Origin: Thermoplasmatota archaeon
Lineage (GTDB): Archaea > Thermoplasmatota > Thermoplasmata > GCA-020350865 > JAUVCJ01
NCBI GenBank assembly: GCA_030595765.1
Contig: JAUVCJ010000145.1
Location: 1-6,310 of the forward strand
Length of the DNA: 6,310 nt
Direction of reading: 5' to 3'
The notes under the pieces are model-generated. The model ran no database searches, was not told the DNA's origin, and saw nothing but the letters and a program-made list of their open reading frames with translations. A program made the position numbers and the translations under genes. Position 1 is the first letter of the stretch, and every line of letters begins with the position of its first letter. This document shows positions 1 to 4,657 of this stretch, piece by piece.

Positions 1-695
1 AGTGTCTCCTTGCCCAATATTTTACAGACCATTATATCGCTCTCTTCCTGCCCTAAGGGATCCAGTGGGATCGTCTGAAAAGTCATTTCAGACATCATCT
101 CCATCAGTGTCATAGCAAGGGGATTGGGTTCTCCGTTCACATCTTCCATGTCTTCCGGAGAATATGTCATTATGAACAATATTCTATCATCCCTCATCTC
201 TCGAGCCAAATATCGGATGAGTTGTGTTGATGCCTGATCTGCTCTGTGGAAGTTGTCAAGAGCCATGACCACTGGTAAATGGTTGCATAACGCAGTGAGT
301 CCCTTCTGGAAAAGGCTGGATATATAGTCCTGATTATCCATGCTGTTATCTCTGGATTCTCCAAGATGCTGGATGGCTTGGTTAAAATATCCCGTGGCTT
401 TAACTTCGTGTTCTTGCAATGGCTCATCATGGGAAGAGAGTTGCACAAATGCATTTATAAATGGCTGAAATGGCGTGAACTCTCCGGTGTTGCAGGAATG
501 CCGGATAATTATGGTGTCTACTGTCTGTTCATTGAGGTATGTGGTGAGAAGTAATGTTTTTCCAACTCCTGATGGTCCAGCAATGAAATATGCCTTCTGC
601 CCATCACCCGAAGCTCCTGATAATGCATCTCTGAGAACCTGAAGCTCTATCTCTCTGCCAACCAGAATGTCCTTTAAGCCGTTTCCTGGGTGCAT
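1..695 (-). CDS. AAA_16/STAND-type ATPase, N-terminal part (gene runs off the window)
   Basis: The reading frame is open from an ATG at 695 to the window edge, giving 231 residues without a stop; the C-terminus lies outside. It starts with the typical AAA_16 entry 'LVGREIELQVLRDAL' (residues 11-25). A perfect Walker A follows, GPSGVGKT (40-47), then a Walker B-like strand with the MalT/AAA_16 signature, PVVMALDNFHRAD (141-153, Asp147). After that comes a sensor-like strand RILFIMTYSPED (171-182) and a 'IPLDPLGQEES' segment (209-219), as in MalT-like ATPases. In this family the ATPase module is a nucleotide switch, usually followed by TPR-like repeats and sometimes a DNA-binding or signalling domain. 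That part is not visible here, so the output of the protein is unknown. A GAGGT ribosome site lies 6 nt before the ATG and a TATA box lies about 50 nt upstream, so the start is well supported and the gene appears to have its own promoter. Confidence 0.87.
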   Translation of the reverse strand, partial: MHPGNGLKDILVGREIELQVLRDALSGASGDGQKAYFIAGPSGVGKTLLLTTYLNEQTVDTIIIRHSCNTGEFTPFQPFINAFVQLSSHDEPLQEHEVKATGYFNQAIQHLGESRDNSMDNQDYISSLFQKGLTALCNHLPVVMALDNFHRADQASTQLIRYLAREMRDDRILFIMTYSPEDMEDVNGEPNPLAMTLMEMMSEMTFQTIPLDPLGQEESDIMVCKILGKET

Positions 696-701
696 GGTTA
701 A

Positions 702-706
702 ACCTC
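702..706 (-). promoter_or_regulatory. Ribosome binding site of the ATPase gene
   Basis: GAGGT on the minus strand, 6 nt before the ATG at 695. It fixes the start that includes the 'LVGREIEL' N-terminus. Confidence 0.6.
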
Positions 707-740
707 AGTTCCAGTCACATCTCTACATCGCAATTTGCCC

Positions 741-748
741 TATTTAAA
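741..748 (-). promoter_or_regulatory. TATA box for the ATPase gene
   Basis: On the minus strand TTTAAATA is preceded by the purine-rich GAAGG, as expected of a BRE. Start of transcription would fall near 717-720, giving a leader of about 25 nt that contains the GAGGT ribosome site. Confidence 0.55.
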
Positions 749-891
749 CCTTCAGTTAATTGTGTGATTGAGCACCATGTCGTTAGTTAATGCACCGACA
801 TCGGTCTCCAATAATGCCTGAAGGTTGTTCCATCCATAACGTCATCCATAGTTCGATTCATATTGGGAATGAAGCTGTATTATTCAAGAGA

Positions 892-909
892 GAACTAGAG
901 ATCTAGTTT
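892..909 (-). terminator. Small palindrome downstream of the membrane-protein gene, possible terminator
   Basis: AACTAGA (893-899) and TCTAGTT (902-908) form a perfect 7-bp stem around a 2-nt centre, with a further G-T pair outside it. It lies 15 to 32 nt past the stop codon of the gene ending at 924. No T-run follows on the minus strand, so it may only be an end-processing hairpin or a protein-binding palindrome. Confidence 0.3.
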
Positions 910-923
910 GTCGGGAGGCATCT

Positions 924-2570
924 TCAATCAGCAATCATGAACCAAATGCTCTGCTCGCCATTGTTGAATGTCCGATAGCAATTTCCATGAAGGCTGTAGA
1001 AGATCACATCAGGATGTTGATATTCGTTCCCATATCCACGATAACCGCCAGGAAGCGAATTATCTTCCACTGCGTATTGGATGTCGTATTTTTTGAACAA
1101 GTTCTGAATATCTTCCATGACGATGGATGAATGGAGAATGTTAATAATAGGTTTCTCGTAGTTGTTGGTGATGATAAAAAGAGTATCTGTACTAAATGAC
1201 AATTCTGATGACCCTATTGGTCTGACAAGAAAGTCTGCAGGTTCAATCCATCCGGCAGAGATCATTAGATCTTGACGAGTATGTATATCTGGGTTTCCTG
1301 ATATTGCGATAGCTCTGGCAGTATCATCACCACCAGGAGAGATCGTGGCTGCGTCTGCTTCGTACCTGAGAAAAAGACCAGTTTCATATTGGTCTTCCGA
1401 CATCCAGTTATTCTCTCCGGCAGTCCATCTAACTGTCATCATGTTGCTAAATACCATGGATGTTACAAGTAGAAATACAAGGGACGCAAGCATCTGTTTT
1501 TTTCTGCTTCCGATGAACTCCAGAAAAAAATTCAACCCGTAGGCAATAAAGATTGTCAGGAAAACGAGAATGGCATAAATTCCATATGTCCTGACGGAAA
1601 TAAATGGTGTAAGAGCTAGAAGCGAGGCGATTATGAAGTATTCGACTTGTGTTTTGTTCTTCTTCCACATTAGAATGAAAATTCCAAGTACGGCAAATGG
1701 CAATAGTATGCCTGCTCTGCCAAATAGGCTGACGATGATGTTGAGGGCAATGCTAAGTGTGTCTGTACCAACGAAGAAAGCACCGACCTCGTATTCACTC
1801 GATATGTCTATATTAAGCGCTTGTGATATGTCGCCTATACCAAAAAAGAGCAATCCGAATATTATGGCCATAATTGCAAAAGGGCTACTCCAACGAATCA
1901 CAGTGTGTGTGGCTTGGAACCGTATTGTAGACTTGGTTCCCATTTTGATCATCGATTGGACAATGTTACTGACGAAAAAGGCAATGATTAGCAAAAATAA
2001 TGTGATCGCTAACCTATGGGATGCCAGCACTGCTAGAGTTAGTGGAATTATCAATAAAATGTAATTCCTAGCATTGATTATGCTACGACAACGTATAAGC
2101 AGCCAGCAAAACATCGGTAACAGCCCCATGAATAGCAGCCTTGAAGATGCTTGCCAAGCAGAGAACGTTACGAAAAGGGGTGATGTTGAGAAGAGAATGG
2201 CTCCAAGAAAGCAAAGCATGTCGTCCTTTTTCATTTCCCTTAATAGCATGAACATTGAGAATGCACTCAGGATCCCCATGACCATTCCAAGTAAAAGAAC
2301 GCTAAGTTCCACGTCAATGAAGGAGGCTGTGGTAATTGAACCCAATAGGAAAGGCATAGATGCAGGGTATGAAAGCGGATAGAATCCAAGATAGGAATAG
2401 GGATGGATGAGCCAGTGTCCTTGTTCGTGAATAATAAGCTGATAGGCAGTTGCATGCATGAAGAACCCATCCATTCCTCCTTCATGAGCAGCCAATGGAT
2501 AGCGCATTACTATATTGACCACTATCAGGAGCAAGAACAACATCCGGTTAACGCGCTTGGAGAAATTCAT
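924..2570 (-). CDS. Polytopic membrane protein with C-terminal outside domain, possible GT-C-type glycosyltransferase
   Basis: This is a 548-residue protein. About eleven hydrophobic segments are visible, roughly at residues 9-24, 84-110, 117-137, 143-160, 168-205 (two), 227-246, 270-300, 309-325, 328-350 and 358-377. A soluble tail of about 170 residues (380-548) follows. After the first membrane segment comes a long loop with E30-G-G-M-D34, H39 and the aromatic/proline stretch 'GFYPLSYPASMPF' (62-74). Acidic residues in this first outside loop, followed by a 'YP' segment, are typical of GT-C transferases (AglB/PMT-like) that use lipid-linked sugars. That assignment is inference; no family-specific motif settles it. 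Ribosome site GAGGT (2576-2580) is 5 nt before the ATG and inside the upstream glycosyltransferase gene, which it overlaps by 23 nt, so translation is probably coupled. A flippase, a polymerase or an unrelated membrane protein remains possible. Confidence 0.8.
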   Translation of the reverse strand: MNFSKRVNRMLFLLLIVVNIVMRYPLAAHEGGMDGFFMHATAYQLIIHEQGHWLIHPYSYLGFYPLSYPASMPFLLGSITTASFIDVELSVLLLGMVMGILSAFSMFMLLREMKKDDMLCFLGAILFSTSPLFVTFSAWQASSRLLFMGLLPMFCWLLIRCRSIINARNYILLIIPLTLAVLASHRLAITLFLLIIAFFVSNIVQSMIKMGTKSTIRFQATHTVIRWSSPFAIMAIIFGLLFFGIGDISQALNIDISSEYEVGAFFVGTDTLSIALNIIVSLFGRAGILLPFAVLGIFILMWKKNKTQVEYFIIASLLALTPFISVRTYGIYAILVFLTIFIAYGLNFFLEFIGSRKKQMLASLVFLLVTSMVFSNMMTVRWTAGENNWMSEDQYETGLFLRYEADAATISPGGDDTARAIAISGNPDIHTRQDLMISAGWIEPADFLVRPIGSSELSFSTDTLFIITNNYEKPIINILHSSIVMEDIQNLFKKYDIQYAVEDNSLPGGYRGYGNEYQHPDVIFYSLHGNCYRTFNNGEQSIWFMIAD

Positions 2571-3663
2571 TATAAACCTCTACGATTCGTTCAACAACGC
2601 TATCCCATGAATATGGTTTTGCAGCCTTCAAACATCCAACAGATGGGTACTGGGCGCTATTAGATAAGACACTTATTAAGTGTTTCGACACTGTATTTGG
2701 CTCTCTATCAGTACATATCTCTCCCGTAGTTCCTTTGGTAATGACCAGCCTGACATCTCCTACATCGGTGGAAACAACTGGAATTCCTGATGATAGCGCC
2801 TCTAAAACGACTGTTGGCATCCCTTCTGTGATTGATGTGAGAGCCAAAACATTGCTTGCTCTCATGTAGCTTGCAACTTCTTCAGGAGGCTTTGACCCAG
2901 GCATGTGTACTCCTTGAATGTTCTCCTCATTGATGATCGAATCGATCTTCTTCCGATCCATGCCATCTCCGATCATGACCAGTTCCACATCTGGGATCTC
3001 CTTTCTAACCACTTTGAAAGCTTCGAGAAGGATATCGATGCCCTTCTCCACATACAGCCTGCCAACGAACAAGATGACTGGTGTCCCTAACCTAATGCCA
3101 AGCTTTTTTCTTTCTTCACTTCGGTCTCCAGAATGGAATATCTTTGTATCCACACCAACAGGGATATGCCTAATGGATGGGGCTTTTGGCACCATTTTCT
3201 CGTATTTGCCTTTTGATATGGTGTCAACAGCAATGCTGGCATCCAAAGCCCTCAGAGCAAATCTTAGAGATAGCCTGAAGAAAGAGCCAAATATTCTACC
3301 TCTGCGAAGATCAACCTGTATGTCGGATGTGCCATGCAGTGTCAGAATTACTGGGTGCCTTATTCGAAACAGCAAAAAAGGCAAGGCTTCGTCTGCACGG
3401 TGGACGTGTATTATCGAATTCTTTGGTAGTTTCAGAAACGGAACCAATAAAAAGAGCTGGACTAGATAGTTGAAGTTTGACTTCCCGGGATAGGGCATGA
3501 CGATCTGTTTCTCAGTAAACCCCTGTTTTGCAGGGCTTAGCAGGGTTACACCAATCTCTTTTCTCTTGAGCTGCTTGATCAGGTTGCGCATGTAAGTTGC
3601 ACTTCCCGAGCTCTCTGCCACCGACAGATCCCTGCCTGTGACAATAACTACCTCTATGCGCAC
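2548..3663 (-). CDS. GT4-family glycosyltransferase (GT-B fold)
   Basis: This is a 371-residue protein of normal length for the family. The N-terminal acceptor domain begins MRIEVVIVTGR with the glycine-rich loop SSGSATYMRNLIKQL (18-32) and 'LHGTSDI' (109-115). The C-terminal donor domain has VILFVGRLYVEKGID (196-210), with R202 and K207 placed as in nucleotide-sugar phosphate-binding GT4 enzymes. It then has LVMIGDGMD (228-236) and the EX7E motif E280 to E288 in 'EGMPTVVLEALSSGIPVVSTDVG'. Members move a sugar from a nucleotide donor to a lipid or glycan acceptor on the cytoplasmic face; the sugar here cannot be read from sequence. The start is a GTG at 3663, chosen because it gives the canonical beta-strand N-terminus and has GAGGG 5 nt upstream. 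The gene overlaps the next gene downstream by 23 nt and the stop of the decayed frame upstream by 10 nt, suggesting one operon. I find no convincing TATA box close to the GTG. Confidence 0.93.
   Translation of the reverse strand: MRIEVVIVTGRDLSVAESSGSATYMRNLIKQLKRKEIGVTLLSPAKQGFTEKQIVMPYPGKSNFNYLVQLFLLVPFLKLPKNSIIHVHRADEALPFLLFRIRHPVILTLHGTSDIQVDLRRGRIFGSFFRLSLRFALRALDASIAVDTISKGKYEKMVPKAPSIRHIPVGVDTKIFHSGDRSEERKKLGIRLGTPVILFVGRLYVEKGIDILLEAFKVVRKEIPDVELVMIGDGMDRKKIDSIINEENIQGVHMPGSKPPEEVASYMRASNVLALTSITEGMPTVVLEALSSGIPVVSTDVGDVRLVITKGTTGEICTDREPNTVSKHLISVLSNSAQYPSVGCLKAAKPYSWDSVVERIVEVYNEFLQAR
2576..2580 (-). promoter_or_regulatory. Ribosome binding site inside the upstream gene
   Basis: GAGGT on the minus strand, 5 nt before the ATG at 2570 and within the last codons of the glycosyltransferase. 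It supports coupled translation and the chosen start. Confidence 0.6.
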
Positions 3664-4004
3664 CCCTCCCCTCTGTTGTTTTTCTTTTTCAGTGCCATAT
3701 TCCTTGATTCGTGCAGTATTTTCTTAGGGGTGTGATTTTCATTAATAGAGTAATCTCCACTCGCCAGCGTGATCGATGACATACAGAATGCAAGTTCCTG
3801 GGAGTTATCCCTGTCATTACATACATTTGCCATCGGCACCACATCGTAAGAAAGAGCACTTATTATTTGCCCTGTTGATTTATTGACATTGCGACCCTAT
3901 CGTGCAGGTTCATTACGTCAGAAACTTCCGCAATTCTCCTCATTTTTTCTATGCTGTGGGTGAACAAAATGTAGGTTCAGTGCATCGCTTATTTCAGCTT
4001 CCAC
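3654..4004 (-). pseudogene. Remnant of a protein gene broken by two compensating frameshifts, possibly a glycosyltransferase C-terminus
   Basis: Three stretches of protein-like sequence follow each other on the minus strand. About 4001-3950 reads EAEISDALNLHFVHPQH. About 3952-3884, one frame over, reads IEKMRRIAEVSDVMN then LHDRVAMSI. From about 3881 the first frame resumes as NKSTGQIISALSYDVVPMAN, then VCNDRDNSQELAFC and GDYSINENHTPKKIL, ending at a TAG at 3654-3656. Read straight through, the outer frame is stopped by TGA (3918-3920) and TAG (3897-3899). Joined, the pieces resemble the end of a GT-B type transferase: an 'SD' helix, a short Gly-Gln-Ile-Ile-Ser-Ala-Leu stretch, then a 'VVPM' strand. 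No residue proves the family. The last codons overlap the GTG of the GT4 gene by 10 nt, as in a real operon. No matching 5' part is visible before about 4004. A six-A run near 3944-3949 is a plausible indel site. Genuine decay and assembly error are both possible. Confidence 0.5.
3669..3673 (-). promoter_or_regulatory. Ribosome binding site for the GTG-started glycosyltransferase
   Basis: On the minus strand a G-rich tract precedes the GTG at 3663. GAGGG at 3669-3673 has a 5-nt spacer, while a second GGAGG at 3665-3669 is only 1 nt away. The double site lies inside the end of the upstream decayed frame. Confidence 0.5.
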
Positions 4005-4136
4005 TCATGTTTACATCTTATACTTGGGCTATCGAGGAGGCTCGATAACATCGAGCCGAGTAAAGGCTATGAGCAGAGCGAATAGCTAGAGAGGAGCTAA
4101 AAGTTCCGAGGTGCCCATTTTTGTCGCAGCTTTTTG
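4005..4136. other. Non-coding spacer between the decayed gene and the tRNA
   Basis: No coding frame is supported here. Besides the hairpin at 4031-4057 there are weak stems, TAGCT (4083-4087) with AGCTA (4095-4099) or, competing with it, GCTAT (4066-4070) with ATAGC (4082-4086). Part of it (4058-4082) loosely resembles 4409-4446 of the RNA array. Confidence 0.45.
4031..4057. repeat. Alternating inverted repeats that can form a perfect 8-bp hairpin
   Basis: GGCTCGAT (4039-4046) and ATCGAGCC (4050-4057) pair perfectly around AAC. A third copy, ATCGAG at 4031-4036, can pair with the same CTCGAT, so two mutually exclusive stems exist. The hairpin sits between the decayed gene and the tRNA. It could mark an RNA end or act as a switch, but nothing identifies the function. 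Confidence 0.5.
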
Positions 4137-4143
4137 AAAAAAA
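4137..4143 (-). terminator. Oligo-T terminator of tRNA-Leu
   Basis: Seven Ts in a row on the minus strand begin 2 nt after the discriminator base of the tRNA. Oligo-T is the usual archaeal termination signal. Confidence 0.6.
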
Positions 4144-4145
4144 GG

Positions 4146-4260
4146 TGCGGGGAGAGGGATTTGAACCCTCGAACCGCTAAGGACAGGATGTCCCAGGCAC
4201 AGTACCCATGGGTTGTGGATCTTAAGTCCTGCACCGTTGACCAGACTTGGTTATCCCCGC
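4146..4260 (-). tRNA. tRNA-Leu (anticodon UAA) with a 31-nt intron
   Basis: The acceptor stem is GCGGGGA (4260-4254) with TCCCCGC (4153-4147), followed by discriminator A (4146), the normal leucine identity base in archaea; CCA is not encoded. The D stem is ACC/GGT with a large D loop containing GG. The anticodon stem is CAGGA/TCCTG around the loop CT-TAA-GA. The variable arm is long, as in class II tRNAs, and contains a CC/GG pairing. The T arm is GAGGG-TTCAAAT-CCCTC. Exon 1 is 4260-4221 and exon 2 is 4189-4146, so the mature tRNA has 84 nt. The intron follows position 37, the standard archaeal site. No TATA box lies directly upstream; the nearest convincing one is at 4549-4556, beyond the repeat units, which suggests a long precursor. 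It decodes UUA, and UUG by wobble. Confidence 0.95.
4190..4220 (-). other. tRNA intron with a relaxed bulge-helix-bulge
   Basis: The 5' bulge is AG^A (4222-4220) and the 3' bulge is AC^A (4191-4189), each cut after the second base. Between them CTTA (tRNA positions 32-35) pairs with TGGG (4195-4192) through C-G, two U-G and A-U pairs. The outer helix is the anticodon stem. Inside the intron CACA (4217-4214) pairs with TGTG (4201-4198) beyond a 2x2 mismatch. This is the substrate type of the archaeal splicing endonuclease, with a weakened inner helix. Confidence 0.8.
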
Positions 4261-4280
4261 ATGAAAGAGCTTGCGAATGA
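4248..4280. repeat. 33-nt direct repeat, copy A (includes the 5' end of tRNA-Leu)
   Basis: Identical to copy B at 4378-4410 except for one base (A4266 versus C4396); the two are exactly 130 bp apart. It spans the first 13 nt of the tRNA (the acceptor 5' strand, positions 8-9 and the start of the D arm) plus 20 nt of leader containing GAGCTTGCGAATGA on the plus strand. Confidence 0.9.
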
Positions 4281-4281
4281 T

Positions 4282-4391
4282 TGCGGGGGAACCTGAGGAG
4301 CGTGTCTGTAAGACCGCTCCGGTTCGGGTGGGACCACAGGTTCCGACCGGCAAGGTGAGGCCGGAGGCATCACCGAGTGGTTATCCCCGCA
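4282..4391 (-). ncRNA. Putative structured RNA unit with a tRNA-Leu-like acceptor stem
   Basis: The unit closes with a 7-bp helix, TGCGGGG (4282-4288) with CCCCGCA (4385-4391). Inside are an arm GAACCTG/CAGGTTC (4289-4295 and 4337-4343) holding the hairpin 4297-4320, and a second arm CCGGC/GCCGG (4347-4351 and 4360-4364) or, competing with it, GGTGA/TCACC (4354-4358 and 4370-4374). Read on the minus strand its 5' end is the same 13 nt as tRNA-Leu, and its 3' end is CCCCGC followed by A, like an acceptor stem with a discriminator base. No T-arm or 7-nt anticodon loop is present, so it is not an ordinary tRNA. It may be a decayed tRNA duplicate, a tRNA-like RNA or a precursor segment. The strand is inferred from the promoter and the tRNA. 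Confidence 0.45.
4297..4320. repeat. Conserved hairpin, copy 1
   Basis: GGAGCG and CGCTCC form a 6-bp stem topped by GTCT/AGAC with a 3-nt loop and one bulged base. The inner 19 nt (4300-4318) recur exactly at 4474-4492, while the outer pairs differ but stay paired. Confidence 0.8.
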
Positions 4392-4410
4392 TGAACGAGC
4401 TTGCGAATGA
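4378..4410. repeat. 33-nt direct repeat, copy B
   Basis: Second copy of the tRNA-5'-end repeat. Here the acceptor-like bases are not followed by a normal tRNA body; they open the structured unit 4282-4391. Confidence 0.9.
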
Positions 4411-4414
4411 GTAA

Positions 4415-4508
4415 GGGGCACTTGTGCCCCTGTATGAGGGAGTGAATCGAGTGAAAGCGGGATAGGCATAAAAGCGTGTCTGTAAGACCGCTTTGACATG
4501 GTTATCCC
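4415..4508 (-). ncRNA. Putative structured RNA unit nearest the promoter
   Basis: The long imperfect hairpin 4459-4508 has a base stem GGGATA (4459-4464) with TATCCC (4503-4508), then CAT/ATG (4467-4469 and 4498-4500), then the conserved hairpin 4471-4494. Next to it is the near-perfect hairpin GGGGCA-CTTG-TGCCCC (4415-4430). The bases ATAACCA that follow the acceptor in the tRNA recur here (minus strand). Orientation is inferred from the TATA box at 4549-4556. I do not recognise the RNA. Confidence 0.4.
4471..4494. repeat. Conserved hairpin, copy 2
   Basis: AAAGCG and CGCTTT form the 6-bp stem around the same inner 19 nt as copy 1. G-C pairs at the base of copy 1 are replaced by A-T pairs here, so pairing is kept on both sides. 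Confidence 0.8.
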
Positions 4509-4518
4509 CATGCGAATG
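4499..4518. repeat. Shortened direct repeat, copy C
   Basis: It keeps TGGTTATCCCC and TGCGAATG of copies A and B but lacks about 12 nt between them. It sits at the promoter-proximal edge of the array. Confidence 0.65.
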
Positions 4519-4548
4519 GAAGTTAATGTTGTTATTGAAAATGATTCA

Positions 4549-4556
4549 CTTATAAG
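4549..4556 (-). promoter_or_regulatory. TATA-like box facing the repeat array and tRNA-Leu
   Basis: CTTATAAG, followed downstream on the minus strand by an AT-rich stretch. Transcription would start near 4525, right at the first repeat. It is the only convincing TATA box upstream of the tRNA. The core is a palindrome, so direction rests on the fact that nothing obvious lies on the plus side. Confidence 0.5.
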
Positions 4557-4560
4557 AACC

Positions 4561-4647
4561 CGATTAGCAACGATGCTATTACGTTTTTTGGAGATGAAAA
4601 GGGAAAAGGAAGGGGTTAATAAGAAAGGCTGAAGGAGTAGTCCAAGA
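4561..4647. other. Spacer with terminator signals of the small basic-protein gene
   Basis: It holds a 27-nt hairpin across the stop codon (4631-4657) and a pyrimidine-rich tract on the minus strand (about 4596-4615). A six-T run at 4584-4589 on the plus strand could end plus-strand transcripts. No coding frame is supported. Confidence 0.45.
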
Positions 4648-4657
4648 CTACTTCTTC
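4631..4657 (-). terminator. Hairpin overlapping the stop codon of the small basic-protein gene, probable terminator
   Basis: Arms 4631-4642 and 4646-4657 pair over 12 positions around a 3-nt loop, with a single A/C mismatch on the minus-strand RNA. The left arm contains the TAG stop. T-rich and pyrimidine-rich sequence follows on the minus strand, down to about 4596. Confidence 0.5.

Larger units (their letters stand above)
696..923. other. Intergenic region between the ATPase and membrane-protein genes
   Basis: It contains the TATA box and ribosome site of the ATPase gene at its left side and a short palindrome just downstream of the membrane-protein stop. I see no convincing coding frame. 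A 24-codon minus-strand frame (787-861) lacks a ribosome site and resembles nothing I know. Confidence 0.6.

Noticed and set aside
194..454. 86-codon minus-strand frame inside the ATPase gene
   Set aside because: Out of frame with the Walker A/B-containing protein on the same strand.
787..861. 24-codon minus-strand frame upstream of the ATPase gene
   Set aside because: No ribosome site and no recognisable sequence; such frames are expected by chance.
1633..2064. 143-codon plus-strand frame within the membrane-protein gene
   Set aside because: Shadow of the opposite strand; low-complexity composition complementary to membrane segments and no promoter or ribosome site.
2918..3469. 183-codon plus-strand frame antisense to the GT4 gene
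   Set aside because: The opposite strand has all GT4 motifs; this frame shows no recognisable domain.
4251..4511. 86-codon minus-strand frame across the repeat array
   Set aside because: It lies wholly in hairpin and tRNA sequence, begins inside tRNA-like repeats, and its internal protein repeat (RSYRHA) merely mirrors the duplicated hairpin. No ribosome site.
4248..4520. CRISPR array
   Set aside because: Only two near-identical copies with a third degenerate one, unequal spacing and structured 'spacers' that share sequence; the repeat is the tRNA 5' end.
4005..4525. SRP RNA, RNase P RNA or box C/D and H/ACA guide RNA
   Set aside because: I looked for the SRP helix 8 motif, the conserved RNase P regions and paired C/D or ACA boxes with a kink-turn. 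Only isolated short resemblances were found.
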